DNA of 18,581 nucleotides from Nitrososphaerales archaeon. Its GTDB lineage: Archaea > Thermoproteota > Nitrososphaeria > Nitrososphaerales > Gagatemarchaeaceae. This document shows positions 1 through 7,154 of the stretch, in pieces. Positions within the stretch are counted from its first letter, which is position 1; each line of letters begins with the position of its first letter. A program made the translations under genes and the position numbers. A model generated the notes under the pieces. The model did not search any database. It saw only the letters and a list, made by a program, of their open reading frames with translations, and had not been told where the DNA came from. Location: contig JASHVT010000075.1 of the NCBI GenBank assembly GCA_030039515.1, positions 1-18,581 on the forward strand, in the 5' to 3' direction.

Positions 1-26
1 CGCTTGTCCTCGCTTCCTGTGCTCAT
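1..26 (-). CDS. Possible 5' end of a divergent gene (partial)
   Basis: On the minus strand an ATG at 26-24 opens a frame that reads MSTGSEDK and runs off the left edge. It faces away from the HTH regulator gene, with the palindrome at 29-47 just upstream. A weak TATA-like GTTTAACTG lies about 30 bp upstream on the same strand. Eight codons are too few to identify a product, and the frame may be fortuitous. Confidence 0.25.
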
Positions 27-28
27 AC

Positions 29-47
29 ACTTAACCTCTGGTTAAGT
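29..47. promoter_or_regulatory. Palindromic operator candidate
   Basis: Perfect inverted repeat with 8-bp arms ACTTAACC/GGTTAAGT and a 3-bp spacer TCT, ending about 19 bp upstream of the TATA box of the HTH gene. A further GTTAA half-site lies at 56-60. Placement and symmetry suit a dimeric winged-helix regulator, most simply the adjacent ArsR-like protein acting on its own promoter. That assignment is inference. Confidence 0.55.
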
Positions 48-65
48 AACTGTCAGTTAAACCCT

Positions 66-74
66 TTTATAAAT
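66..74 (+). promoter_or_regulatory. TATA box of HTH regulator
   Basis: TTTATAAAT, centred about 24 bp upstream of the ATG at 94. This is the usual TATA-to-start distance in archaea, so the transcript should begin at or next to the ATG (leaderless). Confidence 0.7.
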
Positions 75-93
75 CCTTCCCCTCGAGAAGCAT

Positions 94-696
94 ATGGAAC
101 CTGAGAAGGTCCTGGCTTCAAGGACGAGGGTGAAGATAGCCCACCTGGTCTCCATAAGGCCGAGGACCCTGAGCGAGCTTGCGGAGCTCACTGGGATCTC
201 CATCCAGGGCGTGCTCAAGCACCTAGCGAAGCTCGAAGGGCAGGGCCTGGTCCAGGAAGTGAAGGTGCAGACGGGGAGGATGTCAGTGAGGAAGGTCTAC
301 GCTCCCAAGCGCTATCTTCTCGGCGACTATTCCACCCCCGGGTTCTCTGTGATAAAGTTCACTGACGGGTCGCGCGCCGCCCAACCGGGGCCGAACGCGA
401 GGGCGGACCTCGAAGGGATGGCGGAGGACATGATGCTGCTCCGGAGGAGGGTGAGGGAGGAGGCGCGACGCCTCGGACGCACGATAGACGAGCTGGCTGC
501 CGAGCAGGCGAGGCTGGGAGAGGCGCTCAAGTCGATGGACCTCGACGACGAGGAGCGGCTCATCCTGGAGGCGCTGTTCACCGAGGAGAGCGTGGAACGC
601 GGGCGCGAGCTGATCTCGAAACACTACGGGCTGAAGGACGGGACAAGGTCTATAGACAGAGCCCTGTCGAAGGCGACCCGGAGTGCCAGAAAGTAA
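94..696 (+). CDS. ArsR-like winged-helix transcriptional regulator
   Basis: A 200-residue protein with an N-terminal winged helix-turn-helix. Residues about 22-50 (TLSELAELTGISIQGVLKHL) form the helix-turn-helix and recognition helix, and residues 50-70 form a basic wing. Residues about 103-150 are highly charged and heptad-like, probably a coiled coil for dimerisation, and the tail is basic. No metal-binding Cys/His motif of classical ArsR sensors is visible, so its ligand is unknown. The ATG start is supported by the TATA box 24 bp upstream. A perfect 8-3-8 palindrome further upstream suggests autoregulation. The 3' end overlaps surE by 14 bp, so the two are probably co-transcribed. The DNA-binding fold is clear; the target genes are not. 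Confidence 0.85.
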   Translation: MEPEKVLASRTRVKIAHLVSIRPRTLSELAELTGISIQGVLKHLAKLEGQGLVQEVKVQTGRMSVRKVYAPKRYLLGDYSTPGFSVIKFTDGSRAAQPGPNARADLEGMAEDMMLLRRRVREEARRLGRTIDELAAEQARLGEALKSMDLDDEERLILEALFTEESVERGRELISKHYGLKDGTRSIDRALSKATRSARK

Positions 697-1501
697 GAAG
701 CTGGTGATGGTCACCAACGACGATGGGATCCACAGCGGCGGCATCGTCGAGCTGGCGAAGGCGGCCTCGCAGCACGCGGACGTCGTGGTAGTCTCTCCCG
801 ACGCGCCCCAGAGCGCGACAGCCCTCAGCCTCACATTCCACAAGCCCCTCCGCATCACAAAGCTGCAGGGAAGGCAGTTCGAGTCCTACGCCGTCTCAGG
901 CTCTCCCGGGGACTGCGTGATGATAGGCGTCAACAAGCTCCTCCCGAGGAGACCTGACCTCGTCGTGTCGGGGATCAACATAGGGGACAACAACTCCTAT
1001 CAGGACATCCTCGCCTCAGGGACCGTGGCGGCAGCGATGGAGTCGGCGATCACAGGAATCCCTGCCATAGCATTCTCGATGGAGGTGGAGGACGAGTCGA
1101 TGTTCCAGCTCGAATACGACTCGCCGGGGTTTGCCAGGGCGGCGCGCGTCGCAGGCCTCATCATCGGGGACGTCCTGCGCAACGGGATGCCCAGCGGGGC
1201 TGAACTCCTGAACGTGAACTTCCCGTCGAAGCTCGGGAAGAGGACGAAGATCGCGCTCACAGAGGTCGCGAGGAGGAAGTACACGGACAGGGTCATCGTA
1301 AGGAAGGACCCCAGGGGGAGGCCCTACTACTGGCTCTTCGGAGAAAGGCTTCCGAGCTTCGCCCCGAACACAGACGCAGAGGCCGTCCTGGCAGACCAGA
1401 ACGTCTCCATCACGCCGATAATACTGTCGTTCTCCGGCCCCGTGACGGAGGACCTAGAGAAGCTCAAGCACAGAGTCGAAGGCGAGCTGCGCCGGGCATA
1501 G
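683..1501 (+). CDS. surE: 5'/3'-nucleotidase SurE
   Basis: SurE removes phosphate from nucleoside 5'- or 3'-monophosphates and uses a divalent metal. The N-terminal signature VTNDDG (D13, D14) is present, S44 lies 31 residues later as in characterised SurE, and SGINIGDN supplies the Asn ligand (N99). SGSPGDC (72-78) and SGTVAAAMES (112-121) are also family hallmarks. Length (272 aa) is usual for the family. The start is a GTG inside the end of the regulator gene (14-bp overlap), which implies translational coupling. Family assignment is firm; the preferred substrate and the reason for linkage to a regulator are not known. Confidence 0.95.
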   Translation: MPESKKLVMVTNDDGIHSGGIVELAKAASQHADVVVVSPDAPQSATALSLTFHKPLRITKLQGRQFESYAVSGSPGDCVMIGVNKLLPRRPDLVVSGINIGDNNSYQDILASGTVAAAMESAITGIPAIAFSMEVEDESMFQLEYDSPGFARAARVAGLIIGDVLRNGMPSGAELLNVNFPSKLGKRTKIALTEVARRKYTDRVIVRKDPRGRPYYWLFGERLPSFAPNTDAEAVLADQNVSITPIILSFSGPVTEDLEKLKHRVEGELRRA

Positions 1502-1515
1502 CGGCGACGACTCAT

Positions 1516-1525
1516 GGATAAATAG
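1516..1525 (+). promoter_or_regulatory. TATA box upstream of orf165
   Basis: GGATAAATAG centred about 28 bp before the TTG at 1549, in the short gap after surE. The spacing implies a leaderless transcript beginning at the TTG and marks a new transcription unit covering orf165, ABCE1 and the Trm5-like gene. Confidence 0.65.
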
Positions 1526-1548
1526 AGAAACGGTCAACTCGTCTGAAC

Positions 1549-2046
1549 TTGGACGCTCTCGACGCTGGCTGGGAGGACGTGGCGCAGAGGCTCAAGGTGG
1601 TGACACTCTCCCCGCTCGCTTATCTGGCGGTCCCGCTCCTCGCGATACCGGCGTTCCCCAAGGCCACGAGGGGCTTCGCCCTGTTCCCCGGGAGGTCCGG
1701 GGCGGCCGTCGGCGTGGCCCTGACAGCGGCCGCGGCCTGTCTGACGTTGCTTCTCGGCAGCATCTACGGCGTCTTCGCGCTCGCTGTCTTCTGGGCCTTC
1801 GGGACCTACGGCCTCGCCATGGCGGTCGGGAGCATCAGGCCCGCGGCGTTCGTGAAGCCGATATGCGTGAAGTGCCGGCTCCTCCCCGTCATCAAGGAGC
1901 ACGAATCGATCCACCACTGCGGCGTGCCCGGCGAGCGGGACGTCTGGTCGTCCATGAAGAAGAGGCACTCGGTCGAGAGCCTCAAACTCTCCGGCGACCC
2001 GGCCATCTGCCAGTTCTGCCCGATACCGAAGAGGCTGGCCGAGTAG
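1549..2046 (+). CDS. Small membrane protein with C-terminal Cys/His motifs
   Basis: A 165-residue protein I do not recognise. Hydrophobic stretches at about 20-36, 51-72 and 74-95 suggest two or three membrane helices. The C-terminal about 65 residues are soluble and hold CVKC (106-109), HHC (122-124) and CQFC (154-157). This is enough for a zinc or Fe-S site, but no known ribbon signature is matched. The TTG start is chosen because a TATA box lies 28 bp upstream. The stop is 9 bp before ABCE1, so the two are almost certainly co-transcribed. A role linked to ABCE1, such as Fe-S handling or membrane-proximal ribosome work, would be speculation. Confidence 0.75.
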   Translation: MDALDAGWEDVAQRLKVVTLSPLAYLAVPLLAIPAFPKATRGFALFPGRSGAAVGVALTAAAACLTLLLGSIYGVFALAVFWAFGTYGLAMAVGSIRPAAFVKPICVKCRLLPVIKEHESIHHCGVPGERDVWSSMKKRHSVESLKLSGDPAICQFCPIPKRLAE

Positions 2047-2055
2047 GGAGAGACG

Positions 2056-3867
2056 ATGGTACACAGGGTGGCAGTGGTCGACGACGACCTGTGCCAGTCG
2101 AAGAAGTGCGGCCTCGAGTGCATAAAGGAGTGCCCGGTCAACATCAACGGGCAGGAGTGCATCGTCCTCGGCCAGGACAAGATGGCCCTCGTCTCCGAGG
2201 AGCTCTGCATAGGCTGCGGGATATGCATCAAGGTCTGCCCGTTCGACGCGATAGACATCCTGAACCTCAGCGAGGAGCTGAAGGAGGACAAGATCCAGCA
2301 GTACGGGGTCAACGCGTTCAGACTCTTCAGGATCCCTACAGTGAGGAAGGGCCAGGTCGTCGGACTGGTGGGAAGGAACGGGATAGGCAAGTCGACGGCC
2401 CTCAAGATACTCGCCGGCCAACTGGTCCCGAACCTCGGCGACTACGACCACGAGCCCACATGGGACAAGCTCCTGTCGTACCTGAGCGGGAGGGAGATGA
2501 AGGAGCACTTCGAAAGGATAGCACGGGGGGAGCTCAGGGTCTCGCTCAAGCCCCAGGCGGTGTACAAGCTCCCTGAGGCGTGGGACAGGGACGCGGGCTC
2601 GCTGCTGAATAAGATGGACGAGAGGAGGGTCATGGACGACGTGGTGAGGACGCTAAGCCTCGAAGAGACGCTCGGCAAGCGCCTCCCGGACCTGAGCGGC
2701 GGGGAGCTGCAGAGGGTGGCCGTGGCCGTGGCAGCGATGAGGGACGCGGATCTCTATCTCTTCGACGAGCCCTCCTCCTACAACGACGTGTATCAGAGGC
2801 TGGAGGTCTCCAAACTCATCACCAGGCTCGCGGAGGCCGGGAAGGCGGTCCTCGTCGTCGAGCACGACATCGCGTTCCTCGACTACGTCGCGGACTATGT
2901 CCAGATAATCTACGGAGAGCCCGGGGCGTACGGCATCGTGTCGGGGCTCTACGCCTCGAGGACAGGGATCAACTCCCTCCTCGACGGGTACCTGCCTCAA
3001 GAGAACATCAGGTTCAGGGACCACCCTGTCTCATTCGGCCAGAGGTCGGCGGGGGAGACGGTCGAGAGCGAGGAGGTCGTCGCCGAGTACACCGCCCTTA
3101 GGAAGTCGTACGACACTTTCCACATCACCGCGGAAAAGGGGTCGATCAAGGCAGGGACGATAGTGGGGGTCGTGGGAGCGAACGCGCTCGGCAAGACGAC
3201 GTTCCTCAAGATGGTGGCGGGCCAGGAGAAGCCGGATAAGGGCAAGGTCTCGGCCGGCACGAAGGTCGCGTACAAGCCGCAGTACCTGACCTCGTCGTTC
3301 GCTGGGACCGTGGACGAGTTCCTCGTCGGGACGCTCGGGACGAAGTACAGCGAGCCCGTCCTGCAGGACAGCCTGGCCGCCCCCCTAAGGATGGAGAAGC
3401 TCCTACCCAGGAGGATGTCGGACCTGAGCGGCGGGGAGCTTCAGAAGGTGGCGATAGTCGCGACGATGGCCCAGGAGGCGGGCGTCTACGCGCTCGACGA
3501 GCCCTCGGCGTTCCTCGACGTGGAGGACAGGTTCGTGGTCGCCAGGGCGATCAACAGGCTGGTGAAGGCGAGGGGGAAGGCAGGGATCATCATCGACCAC
3601 GACCTGCAGGTCCTCGACATAGTGTCCGACAGGCTGATGGTCTTCGACGGCGAGCCCGGGACCTCAGGGCGGGCGACGCAGCCAATGACCAAGGAGGACG
3701 GGATGAACGCCTTCCTGAAGCTGGTGGGGCTGACCTACAGGCGGGACGTCAACACGGGGAGGCCTAGGGTGAACAAGCCTGGGAGCAAGCTGGACAGGGA
3801 GCAGAAGGAGAAGGGCGCCTACTACTACGTGTCTGCCCAAGGCGAGGAAGTTGCCGCGCCTGATTAG
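2056..3867 (+). CDS. rli1: ABCE1/Rli1 ribosome-recycling ATPase
   Basis: ABCE1 splits post-termination ribosomes into subunits together with aRF1/Pelota and is essential in archaea. Two N-terminal ferredoxin-like clusters are visible: Cys at 13, 18, 22, 26 and 35, then CIGCGICIKVCP at 51-62. NBD1 has Walker A GRNGIGKS (106-113), signature LSGGELQR (213-220) and Walker B with D237-E238. NBD2 has Walker A GANALGKT (374-381), signature LSGGELQK (457-464) and Walker B with D481-E482. There is no transmembrane domain. Length (603 aa) is normal. Both Walker A loops lack the usual Pro after the first Gly (GRN and GAN instead of GPN), a mild deviation. GGAG lies 5 nt before the ATG. The gene follows orf165 by 9 bp and overlaps the Trm5-like gene by 17 bp. 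Confidence 0.97.
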   Translation: MVHRVAVVDDDLCQSKKCGLECIKECPVNINGQECIVLGQDKMALVSEELCIGCGICIKVCPFDAIDILNLSEELKEDKIQQYGVNAFRLFRIPTVRKGQVVGLVGRNGIGKSTALKILAGQLVPNLGDYDHEPTWDKLLSYLSGREMKEHFERIARGELRVSLKPQAVYKLPEAWDRDAGSLLNKMDERRVMDDVVRTLSLEETLGKRLPDLSGGELQRVAVAVAAMRDADLYLFDEPSSYNDVYQRLEVSKLITRLAEAGKAVLVVEHDIAFLDYVADYVQIIYGEPGAYGIVSGLYASRTGINSLLDGYLPQENIRFRDHPVSFGQRSAGETVESEEVVAEYTALRKSYDTFHITAEKGSIKAGTIVGVVGANALGKTTFLKMVAGQEKPDKGKVSAGTKVAYKPQYLTSSFAGTVDEFLVGTLGTKYSEPVLQDSLAAPLRMEKLLPRRMSDLSGGELQKVAIVATMAQEAGVYALDEPSAFLDVEDRFVVARAINRLVKARGKAGIIIDHDLQVLDIVSDRLMVFDGEPGTSGRATQPMTKEDGMNAFLKLVGLTYRRDVNTGRPRVNKPGSKLDREQKEKGAYYYVSAQGEEVAAPD

Positions 3868-4672
3868 GGGCGCGCTCGACTCGGCGGGCGTCGGTGGCCA
3901 GGACAGGGTCTCCACGGGCGTGGACCTGATCGGCGACATAGCGATAGTCAGGCTGGCGTCGTTCAGGCCAAGGGAGAAGAAGCGGATAGGAGAGGCGATC
4001 CTCGGCCAGGTCAAGAACGCGAAGGCGGTCTACGAGCAGGAGGGCGGGATCGAAGGGGAGCTCAGGCTGAGGAGCCTGAAGCACATAGCTGGAGAGAAGA
4101 GGACCCTCACCACGCACAGGGAGAACGGCTGCGCCTTCAAGGTGGACGTGGCCAGGTGCTACTTTTCTCCGCGGCTCTCCACCGAGAGGCTCAGGGTCGC
4201 CGGGCTGGTCAGGAAGGGGGATAGGATGCTGAACATGTTCGCGGGCGTCGGGCCGTTCTCGATAGAGGCGGCGAAGATAGGGGCGGCGAGGGTCACAAGC
4301 TGCGAGCTGAACCACTACGCCTGCGAGCTTCACAGGGAGAACGACAAGATCAACAAGGTCGAGAAACTCGTGAGCGTGGTGGAAGGCGACGCCTCGGACC
4401 TAAGGCCCGACGGCAGGTTCGACAGGGTCGTGATGCCGCACCCCTCCAAAGCGGACGAGTTCCTCCCCTCCGCGTTGGCCCTGGCGGGGAAGGGTGCGAC
4501 CATACACTACTACAGGCACCTCCCAGGGCGCGACGAGCCCGAGGCGCTACGGATGCTCGCTGAGGAGCTCTCCGAGCTCCTGCCCAAAGGCGCGAGGTAC
4601 AGGGCCCGCAGGGTGAGGGTCGTTGGCCCCCGATGGGTCGAGACCGTGGCGGACATCAGGCTGGAGCCCTAG
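3851..4672 (+). CDS. trm5: Trm5-like tRNA (guanine37-N1)-methyltransferase
   Basis: Trm5 transfers a methyl group from SAM to N1 of G37 in tRNA, preventing +1 frameshifts. LIGDIAIV (26-33) matches the end of the small N-terminal domain. IAGEKRTLTTHRENGC (79-94) and YFSPRLSTERLRVA (104-117) are Trm5 hallmarks. The SAM site is NMFAGVGPFSIEAA (128-141), with E152 ending the next strand and GDASD at 179-183. The expected Trm5 NLP motif after VIM is MPHP (195-198) here, so the conserved Asn is missing. Because FSPRLSTER and FAGVGPFS are Trm5-type rather than TYW2-type, Trm5 is preferred. The TTG start overlaps ABCE1 by 17 bp; a GTG at 3920 would remove part of the N-terminal domain. The stop shares CTAG with the convergent cytochrome b gene. 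Confidence 0.85.
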   Translation: MPRLIRGALDSAGVGGQDRVSTGVDLIGDIAIVRLASFRPREKKRIGEAILGQVKNAKAVYEQEGGIEGELRLRSLKHIAGEKRTLTTHRENGCAFKVDVARCYFSPRLSTERLRVAGLVRKGDRMLNMFAGVGPFSIEAAKIGAARVTSCELNHYACELHRENDKINKVEKLVSVVEGDASDLRPDGRFDRVVMPHPSKADEFLPSALALAGKGATIHYYRHLPGRDEPEALRMLAEELSELLPKGARYRARRVRVVGPRWVETVADIRLEP

Positions 4673-6069
4673 AACGGCAGGCTCTGGCTGTACCTGTAGA
4701 GATGGGCGATTATCCCGAAGGTCACGAGTATGGCCCCCACGTCGAAGAGGGTCAGATTGTTCAGGCTGGCTGACGACGCCTCCGCGGCGAGGCCGTTCAG
4801 GGCGACCTGGGCGAGGATCAGCGCGAGGAATATGATGTAGACCCACTTCCTCGTGAGTATCGGGCCCATCGGAGCGGCCGCCTTCCTCACCCTCTCCCTC
4901 CCCTTCAGATATCTGAGGAACGCGTACGTGCTGACGAACGAGAGCGCCGTGACGCCGAGCATCGAGGCGAAGTAGTAGTCGGGGTTCACGTAGAGCCTGC
5001 AGAGCGTCCCGCTGATGGCGTGCCCCAGTATGACGCAGCTGGGGTTGGTGTTGGGGTTGACATAGAAGCCCCAGGCCGTCGTGATTATTATCTGCGCTAT
5101 CGTGGTGATCCCGAGGGCGGTGAAGAACGGCCGGTCCTTCCAGCTCAGCTTCTTGGACGTGTCCACGAACGGGACGACGATCGCCATCAGGAACAGGAGC
5201 GCGGGCATCAGCCCGCCCATTACGAACTTGTTGAACTCGGTCCTGAGCAGCGCGTAGATCCCTGTAAGGTACCACTCAGGAATGGTGAGCTGGCCGTTGC
5301 TAGGGTTGTACGGGATGCCCAGGGGGACGGGGAACATGGCGGCGACGAGGAGCAGCCCTCCGACCACGGTCGCGATCACCGGTATGTCGAACACGAGGTA
5401 CCTCGGGAAGTGTATGAAGACCAGGATTATCATTATCATCGGGAGGATGAAGACGTGCCCTGCGTACAGCCTCAGGATGAAGTCAGTGAAACCCTGCCCG
5501 AAGACGGCGATCCTCAGCTGCGGCCCGATGACGGGGGAGGAGTTGGCGAGCGAGGAGCCTATCTCTATCGCGAGCCCGGCCCTCTGGTTGAATATCAGGT
5601 CGTAGCCGCTGTATGCCTCGACGCCCGTGATTATCCCAAGGAGGATGCCTGTGACCCACAGGACCTCGTTCTTGATCTTGAACCTGCCGCTGAAGTACTG
5701 GTAGTACATGTGGAGGACGGCCAGCAGGACCATCGCGTTCGAGGAGGTGTAGTGGATGTTCCTGAGGAGCCAGCCATACGGCACGTTGTTGTTGATGTTC
5801 TGGACGCTCGCGAAGGCGCAGGTGATGCTCCCGCACCCCGTCAGCGTGGGCTGATAGTATATCATGAGGAGGCCGCCTGTGACGCCGAGGACGAGGAAGG
5901 TGATGCCCGTCAGGACGCCGAGGTAGCCCAGGGGGCTGACGAACCGCTTCGGATAGGTGTACTGCACCCCCATGTAGACGGTACGCTCCAGCCCCTTGTA
6001 GATCCACTTGTAGAGCCTGGTGACGGGGTCCTTTCTCTCTGGCTTGCCCGGAGCCGGGGGGCCGCTCAT
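4669..6069 (-). CDS. Cytochrome b of a bc-type quinol oxidase complex
   Basis: Membrane subunit that oxidises quinol and carries electrons across the membrane on two b haems. Haem ligands are H106 and H120 in helix B (13 residues between) and H205 and H220 in helix D (14 between, the spacing of the b6 type). The Qo-site motif PEWY is intact at 264-267. The four-haem-ligand part and the subunit-IV-like part are in one chain of 466 aa with about nine to ten membrane helices. The ATG overlaps the stop of the Rieske gene as ATGA, so translation is coupled and the two form an operon. No cytochrome c1-like gene is nearby. The acceptor may be the cupredoxin encoded divergently upstream. Confidence 0.95.
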   Translation of the reverse strand: MSGPPAPGKPERKDPVTRLYKWIYKGLERTVYMGVQYTYPKRFVSPLGYLGVLTGITFLVLGVTGGLLMIYYQPTLTGCGSITCAFASVQNINNNVPYGWLLRNIHYTSSNAMVLLAVLHMYYQYFSGRFKIKNEVLWVTGILLGIITGVEAYSGYDLIFNQRAGLAIEIGSSLANSSPVIGPQLRIAVFGQGFTDFILRLYAGHVFILPMIMIILVFIHFPRYLVFDIPVIATVVGGLLLVAAMFPVPLGIPYNPSNGQLTIPEWYLTGIYALLRTEFNKFVMGGLMPALLFLMAIVVPFVDTSKKLSWKDRPFFTALGITTIAQIIITTAWGFYVNPNTNPSCVILGHAISGTLCRLYVNPDYYFASMLGVTALSFVSTYAFLRYLKGRERVRKAAAPMGPILTRKWVYIIFLALILAQVALNGLAAEASSASLNNLTLFDVGAILVTFGIIAHLYRYSQSLPF

Positions 6070-7034
6070 GTGTCAGTCGTTTCCTCTGCGGTGTTGGCGG
6101 CGATCTGCATCCCAGAAAATATGAAGTTCTCGTAGCTCTCATAGTCCCGCCCGAACCCGATTATCCCGTTCGCCTCGATGTCGTTTCCTACAGCCACAGG
6201 GTTGCCCGGGCTTGAGGCCTTCGGGTCGTAGTTCATCGCGAAGACGTAGAGGTTGCCGTCGGAGTCGGCCTGCAGGGTGAGCATCGGGATGGCGTTGTTG
6301 GGGAACGGCTGCAGCGACGCAGGACCTGCGATCGCCAGCCCATCAGGCGTCCTGTACTCGCTTCCGTGGCACGGGCACTGGAACACCCCGTTGACTGGGT
6401 TGTAGTCAGGGCTGCACCAGAGGTGGACGCAGACCTTGCTGAATGCGACGAAGTCGAGAGCGCTCATCGTGGGAGTGGTCTTTCCGTTGGGGAGCGAGGT
6501 GCCGTTCGGGAGCCGGATGAGCTCGAACTTCTGGAACGTGTTGGGGTTCTCCGTGTCGAGGCTCAGGCTCCCTGATGATGGCCAGGTGAAGACCCAGTGG
6601 CCGTTCCCTGGCACGTTCCCTAGCGAAACGTCGGGAGCCGGGAAGCTGGTCAGGTCGTTGACGTTCACCGCCTTCCCAGCCGCGGCGGCGCCATATTCCG
6701 TGGCGTTGTCGTCTATCACCACAGGCTCCAAAAGGGTCGTCGGCGCTTCGCCGGCGTTGACAGTGGACGAGAGGAAGGACCCCCAGGGCACGAACGGGAT
6801 TATCGCGAGGATTGTGCTCACCACGACCGCGGCTTTGAGGAAGGTCCGCCTTCCTGTGTTCTTCGTCGCAGGCTTCGAAGGTGGAGGCGGGGGCGGAGCA
6901 ACCTGCGGCCTGGGCGGAGGAGGAGCCGACGTCGCGGGCCTTGGCTGAGGAGCGGGAGCGGGCGCTGGTGCAGGAACCGGCTTGCTATCGGGCTGTGGAG
7001 TCTGCTTGGAGGCTCCCTCCTTAGTCTCCTCCAC
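6066..7034 (-). CDS. Rieske 2Fe-2S protein with Pro/Ala-rich N-terminal tail
   Basis: Electron-transfer subunit partnering the downstream cytochrome b. Cluster motifs are CVHLWC (202-207) and CPCHGS (220-225): C202, H204, C220 and H223 should bind the cluster, and C207 and C222 form the usual disulfide. A Tat-type signal anchor, GRRTFLK (61-67) followed by a hydrophobic helix to about 85, places the cluster domain outside the membrane. Before it lies an unusual stretch of about 45 residues (15-60) made largely of Pro and Ala, expected to be disordered in the cytoplasm. The GTG start is the earliest possible because an in-frame TAA directly precedes it. A TATA-like box is about 38 bp upstream. 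Confidence 0.95.
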   Translation of the reverse strand: MEETKEGASKQTPQPDSKPVPAPAPAPAPQPRPATSAPPPPRPQVAPPPPPPSKPATKNTGRRTFLKAAVVVSTILAIIPFVPWGSFLSSTVNAGEAPTTLLEPVVIDDNATEYGAAAAGKAVNVNDLTSFPAPDVSLGNVPGNGHWVFTWPSSGSLSLDTENPNTFQKFELIRLPNGTSLPNGKTTPTMSALDFVAFSKVCVHLWCSPDYNPVNGVFQCPCHGSEYRTPDGLAIAGPASLQPFPNNAIPMLTLQADSDGNLYVFAMNYDPKASSPGNPVAVGNDIEANGIIGFGRDYESYENFIFSGMQIAANTAEETTDT

Positions 7035-7067
7035 TTAGATTCTCGGCACTCGGGCCCGAAGAAGATG

Positions 7068-7076
7068 CTTTTAACT
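7068..7076 (-). promoter_or_regulatory. TATA-like box for the Rieske-cytochrome b operon
   Basis: On the minus strand GTTAAAAG is centred about 38 bp before the GTG at 7034, which predicts a very short leader of roughly 12 nt. No Shine-Dalgarno sequence is obvious in that leader. Confidence 0.45.
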
Positions 7077-7111
7077 TATGTTCAAATGTTTCGCGGCGCA
7101 TCGTCGCAAAC

Positions 7112-7120
7112 GCTTTTTAC
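7112..7120 (+). promoter_or_regulatory. TATA-like box for the cupredoxin gene
   Basis: GCTTTTTAC centred about 39 bp before the ATG at 7155. It supports 7155 rather than the earlier in-frame ATG at 7065 as the start, because 7065 lies upstream of the predicted promoter. Confidence 0.45.
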
Positions 7121-7154
7121 CCCCAGATGGAGACGCGAAATCGAATCGGCAAAG

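Noticed and set aside
1534..2508. Long minus-strand frame of 324 codons opposite orf165 and ABCE1
   Set aside because: It is antisense to ABCE1, has no domain sense, and is rich in Arg, Leu, Asp and Glu as expected for a shadow frame in GC-rich DNA.
3851..4672. TYW2/Taw-type wyosine enzyme instead of Trm5
   Set aside because: FSPRLSTER and FAGVGPFSI are Trm5-type; TYW2 usually has FSxGN and FAGIGYF motifs. The altered PHP motif keeps some doubt, noted as a finding.
5020..6135. Plus-strand frame of 371 codons opposite cytochrome b
   Set aside because: The opposite strand encodes an unmistakable cytochrome b; this frame is highly charged and low in complexity, a shadow.
7065..7154. N-terminal extension of the cupredoxin from ATG 7065
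   Set aside because: It would place 30 polar residues before the membrane anchor and run through the predicted TATA box at 7112-7120.
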